Shown here one piece after another: positions 8,140 to 15,298 of a stretch of DNA of 64,000 nt (within the stretch, counting starts at the first letter, position 1; each line of letters opens with the position of its first letter). A program made the translations under genes and the position numbers. Below the pieces are notes generated by a model, which worked only from the letters and a program-made list of their open reading frames with translations, did not search any database and was not told the DNA's origin. The stretch covers positions 62,001-126,000 of the forward strand of contig NZ_JAGPOT010000006.1 of the NCBI RefSeq assembly GCF_018224015.1, written 5' to 3'. The stretch is from Pseudarthrobacter albicanus. Its GTDB lineage: Bacteria > Actinomycetota > Actinomycetes > Actinomycetales > Micrococcaceae.

Positions 8140-8220
8140 AAAACATCTAAGGTCCGACGCCGGAAACCGCCGGGACGCCGCCAGGCTTCCGGGCGCAGAC
8201 GACGCCGGACCACCACCATC

Positions 8221-8240
8221 CCGTGGATCAATATCCACGG
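8221..8240 (+). promoter_or_regulatory. Perfect 8-bp hairpin just before the rpsR ribosome binding site
   Basis: CCGTGGAT (8221-8228), loop CAAT, ATCCACGG (8233-8240). It ends 13 bases before the AGGAGC ribosome binding site of rpsR. It may be an attenuator, an RNA-processing site or a translational control element between ssb and rpsR. There is no U-run, so it is not a classical terminator. Confidence 0.5.
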
Positions 8241-8264
8241 GCTCCATCGAATAGGAGCTCCACG

Positions 8265-8504
8265 ATGGCTAAGGCTGAACTCCGTAAGCCCAAACCAAAG
8301 TCCAACCCCTTGAAGGCCGCTGACATCACTGTCATCGACTACAAGGACGTAGCATTGCTGCGCAAGTTCATCTCCGACCGCGGAAAGATCCGCGCCCGTC
8401 GCGTCACAGGCGTCACGGTGCAGGAACAGCGCAAGATCGCCCAGGCAATCAAGAACGCCCGCGAAGTTGCTCTGCTGCCTTACTCCGGCGCTGGCCGCGG
8501 CTAA
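8265..8504 (+). CDS. rpsR: 30S ribosomal protein S18
   Basis: 79 residues, [15 protein letters not shown] at the start, then [20 protein letters not shown] and [20 protein letters not shown], diagnostic of S18. There is no CxxC zinc motif (the zinc-free S18 form). It pairs with S6 on the 30S platform. The ATG at 8265 has AGGAGC 6 bases upstream; the longer in-frame start at 8223 would translate the hairpin and lacks family support. It is third gene of the operon and 17 bp before rplI. Confidence 0.97.
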   Translation: MAKAELRKPKPKSNPLKAADITVIDYKDVALLRKFISDRGKIRARRVTGVTVQEQRKIAQAIKNAREVALLPYSGAGRG

Positions 8505-8521
8505 GGAAGGGATTAACTAAC

Positions 8522-8974
8522 ATGGCAAAGCTCATTCTGACCCACGAAGTAACCGGTCTCGGTGCTGCTGGCGATGTTGTCGAGGTGAAGGACGGTTACG
8601 CACGTAACTTCCTGCTGCCCCGCGGCTTCGCTCTGACCTGGTCCAAGGGTGGCGAGAAGCAGGTTGAGTCCATCAAGACTGCCCGCGTTGCCCGCGAGCA
8701 CGCTTCCCTGGAAGATGCCCAGAAGCAGGCCGCTGCACTCTCCGCCAAGCCGGTCAAGCTCATCGTCAAGGCCGGCGAGACCGGACGCCTGTTCGGCACC
8801 GTCAAGCAGGGCGACGTCGCCGACGCCGTTGAGGCCGCTGGCCTTGGCCGCATCGACAAGCGCAAGGTTGAACTGCCGGCACACATCAAGTCGGTCGGTT
8901 CCTACCAGGCTCACGTCCGTCTCCACGATGACGTTGCCGCTGTGATCGAACTCGACGTGGTCCCGGGCAAGTAG
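8522..8974 (+). CDS. rplI: 50S ribosomal protein L9
   Basis: 150 residues, starting [20 protein letters not shown] with the L9 signature around [16 protein letters not shown], then a long connecting helix and the C-terminal domain. L9 binds 23S rRNA domain V and helps hold the reading frame. AAGGAAGGG precedes the ATG. It is the last gene of the operon: a strong terminator follows 40 bp after the stop. dnaB, which often follows directly, is displaced by about 3 kb here. Confidence 0.98.
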   Translation: MAKLILTHEVTGLGAAGDVVEVKDGYARNFLLPRGFALTWSKGGEKQVESIKTARVAREHASLEDAQKQAAALSAKPVKLIVKAGETGRLFGTVKQGDVADAVEAAGLGRIDKRKVELPAHIKSVGSYQAHVRLHDDVAAVIELDVVPGK

Positions 8975-9014
8975 TCCTTCGACTACCGCCTGGCCAGGCA
9001 GTCCTGGACTGCCG

Positions 9015-9072
9015 GAAGGCCCCTGCCTTCGGATTCCCCTTGGGAACCGATGGTGGGGGCCTTCTGCTTTTT
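9015..9072 (+). terminator. Rho-independent terminator of the rpsF operon
   Basis: Stem GAAGGCCCC (9015-9023) and GGGGCCTTC (9056-9064), with a 32-base loop that can fold further, followed by TGCTTTTT. Confidence 0.8.
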
Positions 9073-9076
9073 AACC

Positions 9077-9139
9077 CAACGCGGGGTCATATCGCGCCCA
9101 TTGCGGGGCCCCGTATGGGCCGTAAGTGACCCCGCGTTG
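9077..9139. repeat. 63-bp intergenic palindrome (type 1)
   Basis: A perfect 13-bp outer arm CAACGCGGGGTCA (9077-9089) pairs with 9127-9139. The inside is also palindromic (CCCAT/ATGGG around a central GGGGCCCC). It lies directly after the rplI terminator and ends just before the DUF1801 stop codon. Its size and gene-end position resemble two other palindromes in this window (39421-39486, 42118-42180), though sequences differ. Confidence 0.7.
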
Positions 9140-9156
9140 CAGTAATCTCGCGGGGC

Positions 9157-9579
9157 TCAGCCGTCGTGCAGGACAGTGGTCATGTGCCGGTAGCCGGCCC
9201 GGACCAGCTCCGCCAGCACCGCTTCGTCCACATCCCCGAGCCGGTTGATGTAGAGGCAGCCCGCGCCGGTCCTGTGCTTCCCGAGCCTGCCGAGCAGCCC
9301 GGCCGATTCCGGCGCTGCCGTCAGGCCGTACAGCGAGAGGGCGCCCTTCCGGGGGGAGAATCCGACAGAGGCGGCGTCCCCCTCCCGCCCGCTCCCGTAC
9401 CGGTAGTGGTAGCGGCCGAACCCCACGATCGTTGGTCCCCACATCTGCGCTTCCTGCCCGGTGATCACGGACATCAGCGCCAGGAGGCGGGAACCGTCGC
9501 TGCGGCGGACCGGATGCTCGACGACGGCAAGGAACTCGTCCACGGAGGCGCCCGTCGCCTGGGTTTTGTTTTCAGCCAT
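9157..9579 (-). CDS. DUF1801 domain protein
   Basis: 140 residues. DUF1801/YdhG-like features are VDEFLAVVEHPVRRSDGSRL, MWGPTIVGFGRYHYRYGSGR and GKHRTGAGCLYINRLGDVDE. Members are small soluble alpha/beta proteins of uncertain role. It is a single gene on the minus strand between the type-1 palindrome and the FMN reductase promoter, from which it diverges. Family is clear, function is unknown. Confidence 0.85.
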   Translation of the reverse strand: MAENKTQATGASVDEFLAVVEHPVRRSDGSRLLALMSVITGQEAQMWGPTIVGFGRYHYRYGSGREGDAASVGFSPRKGALSLYGLTAAPESAGLLGRLGKHRTGAGCLYINRLGDVDEAVLAELVRAGYRHMTTVLHDG

Positions 9580-9664
9580 GAGGGCAGTGTTGCAGACGGC
9601 GGCGCCACTGTCAGCCGCCGCAGTCAGAGTGGGAATAAAATCCCCCGCCCGCTGCTTGTGTAGA

Positions 9665-9682
9665 TAGATGCAAACGCATGTA
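9665..9682. promoter_or_regulatory. Imperfect 18-bp palindrome before the FMN reductase, candidate operator
   Basis: TA-g-ATGC-AAAC-GCAT-g-TA is symmetrical except for one pair and the spacer. It lies 35 bp before the start codon in an AT-rich patch, where a repressor would block transcription. MarR- or TetR-type control is inference. Confidence 0.45.
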
Positions 9683-9717
9683 TTATGGTTTTGATTCGTC
9701 TACACCAGGAGCACTTC

Positions 9718-10344
9718 ATGGAAACCCGCCGCATCACCGTCCTCTCCGCCGGCCTCGGCGTCCCGTCGTCGAGCCGCCTGCTGGCCGATCAGCTGGCCGC
9801 CTCGGCGCAACGCCAGCTCTCGGCGTCCGGCTACGCGGTCACCGTCGATGTCGTGGAGCTGCGGGACCTCGCCGTGGATATCGCGAACAACTTCGTGACA
9901 GGCTACGCCGCCCCGCGCCTGGCAGAGGCGATCGCCGGCGTCGAAGCCTCGGACGGCATCATCGCGGTCAGCCCGGTCTTCAGCGCCTCCTACAGCGGCC
10001 TGTTCAAGTCGTTCATCGATGTCCTGGACCCCAAGTCCCTGGCCGGCAAGGCCGTGCTGCTCGGCGCCACGGCGGGCACGGACCGGCACCAGATGGTGCT
10101 GGACTTCGCCATGCGGCCCTTGTTCACCTACCTGCGCACCCGGATCGCGGCGACGGCGGTTTTCGCCGGCCCGCAGGACTGGGGAAATACCGACGACGGC
10201 GGCTCGCCGCTCTCGGTGCGGATCGACCGGGCGTCAGGCGAGTTTGCACGCCTGCTGGAGGGTGCGCAGCCGCAGCAGAAGCCGGCAGCGCTGGAATCGC
10301 TTCCCTTCGAGCAGTTGCTCGCCGGGATCTCCGGCGGGCACTAG
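9718..10344 (+). CDS. NAD(P)H-dependent FMN reductase, CE1759-like
   Basis: 208 residues, flavodoxin-like fold. It begins RRITVLSAGLGVPSSSRLLA (flavin phosphate loop) and contains GIIAVSPVFSASYSGLFKSF, the FMN isoalloxazine contact seen in this reductase class. It probably supplies reduced flavin to a luciferase-like monooxygenase. Relatives usually have that monooxygenase next door (family recollection), but none is adjacent here. The start at 9718 has GGAG 7-10 bases upstream; in-frame ATG at 9685 has no ribosome binding site. A palindrome at 9665-9682 suggests repression. Confidence 0.85.
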   Translation: METRRITVLSAGLGVPSSSRLLADQLAASAQRQLSASGYAVTVDVVELRDLAVDIANNFVTGYAAPRLAEAIAGVEASDGIIAVSPVFSASYSGLFKSFIDVLDPKSLAGKAVLLGATAGTDRHQMVLDFAMRPLFTYLRTRIAATAVFAGPQDWGNTDDGGSPLSVRIDRASGEFARLLEGAQPQQKPAALESLPFEQLLAGISGGH

Positions 10345-10369
10345 CGGCAGGGGCCGATCGGGAATCTCC

Positions 10370-10942
10370 TCAATCGTCGAGCAGTGCGATGAATTCCCTG
10401 GCCTGCTTCATGGAAATGTCCGAGTGGCGTGTCAGGGCTGTCGCGGCCGCCTCGGTATCGCCGCTCTTGGCCAGGGTGCGGATCCTGCCGTAGATCTCAT
10501 CATTGAGCATGTTGCTGCTGACCTCGCGCGTGACGTCGCCCTTGCTGGCGATCGCGCGGTAGCGGTACGGGAAACGCTGGGGGGTGTCGTCCTCATCCCC
10601 GGGGGAGGCTTGCTGCGGAGCTGAGGTGGGGAGGGGCTGCGGATGGGCGGCCAGTGCGCCGACCGCGTCGCGGGAGGCGCGGAGGCCCTCTCCCGTGGCC
10701 TCGAAGTAGAGCTTGATGGCGGCCATGGCCTGTCCCTGCGCAATTAGTGCGTACAGGCGGCGGTGCTGCTCCTCGTTGAGCCTGGCGGCGGCTGCCCGGG
10801 CGAGCTCCGCCGGGTCGCGGTTGGGCTGCGGGGAGGCCTCCGGCCGTGGCCGGCTGCCGCGGCGGCTCAGGGCCCGGGCTGCCAGCAGCACGCCGGCGCC
10901 GACGAGCGCCAGGATCAGGACGGGAATGAGCAGGGATTCCAT
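10370..10942 (-). CDS. Membrane-anchored protein with L7/L12-CTD-like segment
   Basis: 190 residues. One N-terminal membrane helix (LLIPVLILALVGAGVLLAAR) is followed by an Arg/Pro-rich cytoplasmic linker. The segment LIAQGQAMAAIKLYFEATGE plus GLRASRDAV resembles the helix-turn of the ribosomal L7/L12 C-terminal domain. A second helical region (IRTLAKSGDTEAAATALTRH) closes the protein. It follows the next gene on the minus strand after only 3 bp, so they form an operon. Both share the same plan and probably arose by duplication. Function unknown. Confidence 0.8.
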   Translation of the reverse strand: MESLLIPVLILALVGAGVLLAARALSRRGSRPRPEASPQPNRDPAELARAAAARLNEEQHRRLYALIAQGQAMAAIKLYFEATGEGLRASRDAVGALAAHPQPLPTSAPQQASPGDEDDTPQRFPYRYRAIASKGDVTREVSSNMLNDEIYGRIRTLAKSGDTEAAATALTRHSDISMKQAREFIALLDD

Positions 10943-10945
10943 GTA

Positions 10946-11413
10946 CTACAGCCGATCTACATAATTCTGGGCGGTCAGGAGATCTGAATGGGTTGCGTGG
11001 CGCAGCAGCCTGACGGCCTGGATCCTCTTGCCGTTGCGGGCCAGCGACTGGAGCTGCAGGGCGAACTGGGGGTTGAGCTGGCCGCCGGGCAGGACGGGGC
11101 CCTGATACCCGGGTTGCCCCGCGGCCGGGGCGGTGCCCGTCCGGGCACGCAGGGAGGTGCGGGCGTGCTCCGCTTGCTGCGACTGCTGTTGCTCGTTCTG
11201 GCTGGGGCGGGTGGCCGCATCCACCCGGGCCCGCGCCGCCGTTGCGGCCCGGACCTGGGCCGCGTAATGGGCCTGTGAGCGCACGGCCAGTTCCAGCTGA
11301 TAGCGCTCCGCGTCGGAAATGCCGGAATCCCTTGGCTTGAGCGCCGTGACGACGGCCCAGAGCACTGCCGCGAGAACGAGGGCAGGCAGTATGACCAGCA
11401 GTACATCGCCCAT
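10946..11413 (-). CDS. Membrane-anchored protein, relative of the adjacent gene
   Basis: 155 residues. An N-terminal membrane helix (VLLVILPALVLAAVLWAVVT) leads to a Gln/Ala-rich, coiled-coil-prone middle and a C-terminal helix-turn (LQSLARNGKRIQAVRLLRHA), again like the L7/L12 C-terminal domain. It is first in a two-gene operon. Its promoter must lie in the DnaA-box-rich region upstream. No known family name is recognised. Confidence 0.78.
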   Translation of the reverse strand: MGDVLLVILPALVLAAVLWAVVTALKPRDSGISDAERYQLELAVRSQAHYAAQVRAATAARARVDAATRPSQNEQQQSQQAEHARTSLRARTGTAPAAGQPGYQGPVLPGGQLNPQFALQLQSLARNGKRIQAVRLLRHATHSDLLTAQNYVDRL

Positions 11414-12140
11414 GCCTAGAGCTTATGCCAGAAAGCAGTTATCCACAGCACCTTGAGGCAGAACGCCTACAGGGCGGCATGGCAGCCGTCAATTCCGCCC
11501 GGGCCCGTGACGCCGGCCACAAAATGCATGCAATTGGCGCTGTTTGTGGTCCGGAATCCGCCGTTGATTCCCGCCACCGGGATGCAAGCTGTGGATGAAG
11601 CCGTGCGAAACTATTTTTGTGTCCACAAGGTAGGCCTGGTGTTTCCGCAGGTCAGCGTCGGATTGAGTGCTGAAGTATTTTTCTATCCACAGCTCTTTGC
11701 ACAGGCTGTGCACAAGCAGGAGGCACTAGTACACAGCTTTTCCACAGGGGCGGACACTGGCCGGGTTGGTGCCGGCCGGATCCGGGGATAACGTAGCGGG
11801 GTATCGGGCTGTGCATGCGGAAATCCTGGTTGCGCCGCACCGCGGGGCCGCGCAACGGACCGTCCTGCCCGGACACGGGGTCCGGGCTGTGGATAAAGCG
11901 GTGGCCGGGGCCGGCATGGCAGCGCGCCATCCCTGACGGGGCCGCGTCGACCGCCTGGCCGGCATCCGGCGAGGGAATCGCGACAATCGACAATACTGTC
12001 GGAGCCGCCTGATAGGAGTTAACCGGGCGGGGTACACCGGGTTACACGCCACTTTGCACCACAGCACATACCAAGGCACATGGTTTACACGCCGGCGGCG
12101 AACTGATATCCGCCACGGCACACAATGAAGGACGGCAGCT
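11414..12140. other. 727-bp gene-free region with a DnaA-box cluster
   Basis: No credible gene. Six 9-mers match or nearly match TTATCCACA: exact at 11439-11447 (+) and 11888-11896 (-); near matches CTATCCACA 11683-11691, TTTTCCACA 11738-11746, GTGTCCACA 11619-11627 and, on the minus strand, TCATCCACA 11590-11598. AT-rich tracts lie between (for example 11607-11619 and 11675-11685). The region also holds promoters for dnaB and the minus-strand operon. DnaA-box clusters outside oriC can titrate DnaA or act on nearby promoters (known from E. coli datA and Streptomyces). oriC itself is not claimed because dnaA and dnaN are absent. Confidence 0.65.
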
Positions 12141-13520
12141 TTGTCAGTTACGCATCTGGACTCGGTCGAGGGCACGCGGGGATCTGACGTCAGCCGCAAA
12201 CCTCCGCAGGACATTCCCGCGGAGCAGTCCGTGCTGGGCGGCATGATGCTGTCCAAGGACGCCATTGCCGACGTCGTCGAGATCCTGCGTGGACAGGACT
12301 TCTACCGCCCCGCGCACGAAACCATCTACGAGGCCATCATCGACCTCTACGGCCGGGGCGAGCCCGCCGACGCCGTGACAGTCTCGGATGAGCTGACCAA
12401 ACGCGGTGAGATCAACCGGATCGGCGGCCCCGCCTACCTGCACGAGCTCATCCAGACCGTCCCCACCGCGGCCAACGCCGGCTACTACGCGGAAATCGTC
12501 GGCGAACGCGCTGTGCTGCGGCGCCTGGTCAACGCCGGCACCAAGATCGTGCAGCTGGGCTACGGCGCGGACGGTGAGGTCGAGGACCTGGTCAACCAGG
12601 CGCAGGCCGAGATCTATGCCGTGGCCGAGCGCCGCACGGCCGAGGACTACGTTGTCCTCAAGGACGTAATGGAAGCCACCGTGGACGAGATCGAGGCCTC
12701 CGGCCACCGCGGCGAAGGGCTGACGGGGGTGCCCACCGGATTCTATGAACTGGATGAGCTGACCCACGGCCTGCATCCGGGCCAGATGATCGTCATCGCG
12801 GCCCGCCCGGCCGTCGGCAAGTCCACCTTCGCCCTGGACTTCGCCCGCTCCGCGGCCATCAAGAACAACCTGGCCACGGTGATGTTCTCCCTGGAAATGG
12901 GCCGGAACGAGATCGCCATGCGGCTGCTGTCAGCCGAGGCCACCATCGGCCTCCAGGACCTCCGCAAGGGCACCATCAAGGACGAACAATGGTCCAAGAT
13001 CGCCACCACCATGGGCCGGATGAACGACGCCCCGCTGTTCATCGACGACAGCCCCAACATGTCGCTGATGGAAATCCGGGCCAAGTGCCGCCGGCTGAAG
13101 CAGCAGCACGACCTCAAACTCGTGATCCTCGACTACCTCCAGCTCATGAGCTCGGGCAAGAAAGTCGAGTCCCGCCAGCAGGAGGTCTCCGAGTTCTCCC
13201 GTGCCCTGAAGCTGCTGGCCAAGGAACTCCAGGTGCCGGTGATCGCCCTCTCGCAGCTGAACCGTGGTTCCGAGCAGCGCCAGGACAAGCGGCCCATGGT
13301 CTCGGACCTCCGCGAATCCGGTTCCATCGAGCAGGACGCGGACATGGTCATCCTGCTGCACCGCGAAGACGTCTACGACAAGGAATCGCCCCGGGCCGGC
13401 GAGGCGGACATCCTGATCGCCAAGCACCGGAACGGCCCCACCAAGGACATCGTGGTGGCGTTCCAGGGGCACTACTCGCGCTTTGCCAACATGGCCGCCG
13501 ACGCCGGCGGCGGCTTCTAG
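12141..13520 (+). CDS. dnaB: Replicative DNA helicase DnaB
   Basis: 459 residues. The N-terminal DnaB domain (about 20-120; IPAEQSVLGGMMLSKDAIAD) is joined to a RecA-type motor with Walker A ARPAVGKST, Walker B LVILDYLQLM and the arginine-finger loop near RESGSIEQDADMV. It forms the hexameric 5'-3' fork helicase loaded by DnaA and partners. No intein interrupts the P-loop, unlike many actinobacterial dnaB genes. The start is TTG at 12141, with AAGGACG upstream; no better start keeps the N-terminal domain. It lies 3.2 kb from rplI, behind the DnaA-box cluster. Confidence 0.97.
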   Translation: MSVTHLDSVEGTRGSDVSRKPPQDIPAEQSVLGGMMLSKDAIADVVEILRGQDFYRPAHETIYEAIIDLYGRGEPADAVTVSDELTKRGEINRIGGPAYLHELIQTVPTAANAGYYAEIVGERAVLRRLVNAGTKIVQLGYGADGEVEDLVNQAQAEIYAVAERRTAEDYVVLKDVMEATVDEIEASGHRGEGLTGVPTGFYELDELTHGLHPGQMIVIAARPAVGKSTFALDFARSAAIKNNLATVMFSLEMGRNEIAMRLLSAEATIGLQDLRKGTIKDEQWSKIATTMGRMNDAPLFIDDSPNMSLMEIRAKCRRLKQQHDLKLVILDYLQLMSSGKKVESRQQEVSEFSRALKLLAKELQVPVIALSQLNRGSEQRQDKRPMVSDLRESGSIEQDADMVILLHREDVYDKESPRAGEADILIAKHRNGPTKDIVVAFQGHYSRFANMAADAGGGF

Positions 13521-13560
13521 CCGCCCGGGGGCTGCGGCAGCCTGCAGCGCGCCGGGCACT

Positions 13561-13585
13561 GCCGGCGGATTGTCAGCCCGCCGGC
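13561..13585. terminator. Hairpin at the dnaB/thioesterase convergence
   Basis: GCCGGCGG (13561-13568) and CCGCCGGC (13578-13585) form an 8-bp stem that overlaps the thioesterase stop codon. No U-run is present. It may slow converging polymerases. Confidence 0.35.
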
Positions 13586-14556
13586 TCCTGGGCTGCGGCC
13601 AGCAGGTGGTTGGGCAGCCGGTTTCCGGGGGCCCTGCCGCGGATTTCCAGCAACTCCCGGGCATGGGCGTGCAGCCGCTTGTCCTCCCCGGACACCGGCA
13701 CCCACCGCGGGATCGGGACGGAGGTGCCGTGTTCATCGCGGGCGACCATGACAGTCAGGCAGTAGGTCGTGAGGTTCAGTTCCCGGCCCTTGGGATCCCC
13801 GGACCGGACATGGACGGCGATGTGCATGCCCTTGGTCCCCGTGTAGACCAGCCGCGCCTCGACTTCCACCACATCGCCGATCAGGAGCGGACGGTAGAAC
13901 CGAACGCCGCCGGAGAACACGGCCACCGTGTCCTTCCCGCAGTACCGCGAGGCGCAGACGTAGGCGGCTTCGTCGATCCATTTCATGACGATTCCGCCAT
14001 GAACCTTGCCGCCCCAGTTCACATCGGTGGGGGCGGCCATGAACCGCAGGACCACGCGCTCGGCGGTGCCGGCGTCGGTGTATTCCTGGGCGCTCATGGC
14101 CTGGACGATCTCCTCACGGACCTTGATCCGCGCCAGCGCATGGTCACGCTGCTCGATCTCCCCGGCCGTGGCGGGCTCAAACTGCGGCACCGGGATGGGT
14201 TTGCCGTCCTCACCCACCGCCACGAAGATCACCATGCACTGGCTGCGCATCGTGGCCGGACCGCCCTTCGGATCGCCGGACGAGACCACGGTGCGGATGT
14301 GCATCGAGGAACGGCCTGTGTAGACGATGGCGGCCGTGACTTCGACCATGTCGCCGCTGTTGACCGGATCGGCAAAGTGGATGTTGCCGACGTAGGCCGT
14401 CACGCAATAGGACTTTGACCAGCCGACGGCGGCCGCATAGGCCGCCTTGTCCACCCACTCCAGCACCGTCCCGGCGTCGACGGAACCGCTGTGGCCGACG
14501 TCGGTGGGGGCCGCAAGGAAACGCAGGGTCACGGAACTGGCGGCTGTTTCACTCAT
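13573..14556 (-). CDS. Acyl-CoA thioesterase with tandem hotdog domains
   Basis: 327 residues with two hotdog domains in series: residues about 1-130 (LRFLAAPTDVGHSGSVDAGT) and about 165-300 (LRFMAAPTDVNWGGKVHGGI). The second repeat keeps the catalytic-type Asn-Trp-Gly-Gly and HGG loop; the first has HSGSVDAG. The GDPKG loop recurs in both. Double-hotdog proteins hydrolyse fatty acyl-CoA in the cytosol. It is a single gene convergent with dnaB. Substrate length is unknown. Confidence 0.9.
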   Translation of the reverse strand: MSETAASSVTLRFLAAPTDVGHSGSVDAGTVLEWVDKAAYAAAVGWSKSYCVTAYVGNIHFADPVNSGDMVEVTAAIVYTGRSSMHIRTVVSSGDPKGGPATMRSQCMVIFVAVGEDGKPIPVPQFEPATAGEIEQRDHALARIKVREEIVQAMSAQEYTDAGTAERVVLRFMAAPTDVNWGGKVHGGIVMKWIDEAAYVCASRYCGKDTVAVFSGGVRFYRPLLIGDVVEVEARLVYTGTKGMHIAVHVRSGDPKGRELNLTTYCLTVMVARDEHGTSVPIPRWVPVSGEDKRLHAHARELLEIRGRAPGNRLPNHLLAAAQEPAG

Positions 14557-14640
14557 GCTGCGAGTTTACTGACAGGCCCGGCATCCCGCCGCGGGGAAAG
14601 GACATAAACGCCGCGCGTGCGCCACACACGGGCCGGCCCT

Positions 14641-14688
14641 CAGTCCAGGATGCGGCTGTCAGTCCAGGATGCGGCTGTCAGTCCAGAA
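14641..14688. repeat. 19-bp tandem duplication plus a partial third copy
   Basis: CAGTCCAGGATGCGGCTGT occurs at 14641-14659 and 14660-14678, and the third, partial copy (14679-14688) includes the last codons of the lysR remnant. Replication slippage after loss of selection would explain it. Confidence 0.8.
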
Positions 14689-15292
14689 TCCGTCCCCTCG
14701 GCCGCTCCGGGGTCGGGAAAATCTCTTCCATGAGCTCCAGCACCGCTTGCGTGGCCCGGCTGACATGGTGTTTGGGCCACACGACGACGGCCGCCAGGTA
14801 GGTGGGGGAGCCCTGCAGTTCCCGATAGGTGAGCCCCGGGTGGCTGATGTGGCTCACCGAGGAAAGCGTCAGGGTGACGCCGACGCCGGCGGCGACCAGG
14901 CCGAGAATGGCATAAGAGTCCGGGGTCTCCTGCATCACGCGGGGCGAAAAGCCCGCTTCCAGGGCCAGCCGCATGGAAGCGTCGCGCAACGTCGCGCCCT
15001 GCGTGGCCGGGAAGCTGACGAAGGGTTCGTCGGCCAGGTCGTTGAGGTCCACGGTCTCCTGCGCGGCCAGGGCATGGTCCTCAGGCAGTGCTGCCAGCAA
15101 CCGCTCGTAGGCAAATATGCGGGTGTTGACTTCCGTGCTGCGCACCGGCATCCGGGAGAAGCCGATGTCCAGCACCCCCCGCCGCGACCTGTGCCGGCGC
15201 GGACCCGGCTTACACCATCGACACGAGCTTGAGCTCGATGCCGGGCTCGGCCTTGCGGAGCGCCCTGGCCAGCGGCGGCAGCACCGCCCGGC
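14678..15292 (-). pseudogene. lysR remnant: substrate-binding domain only, frame disrupted
   Basis: The translated minus strand gives a LysR effector-binding domain: VLPPLARALRKAEPGIELKL, then after a disruption GVLDIGFSRMPVRSTEV, ALPEDHALAAQETVDLNDLA and LGLVAAGVGVTLTLSS, to the normal end. The N-terminal helix-turn-helix (about 90 residues) is absent. The part beginning VLPP runs into a TAA (complement at 15210-15212), and the rest lies in another frame, so an indel is present between 15172 and 15210. The sequence stops abruptly next to atoE. It cannot make a DNA-binding regulator. Confidence 0.8.
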
Positions 15293-15298
15293 GAGCTC

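Noticed and set aside
11414-12140. oriC itself
   Set aside because: DnaA boxes are present, but dnaA, dnaN and recF, which flank oriC in Actinobacteria, are not. A secondary cluster is the safer reading.
12141-13520. Intein in dnaB
   Set aside because: The P-loop and other usual insertion sites are uninterrupted and the length is normal.
13561-13585. Strong rho-independent terminator after dnaB
   Set aside because: Only a short GC-rich stem without U-run; kept as a low-confidence hairpin.
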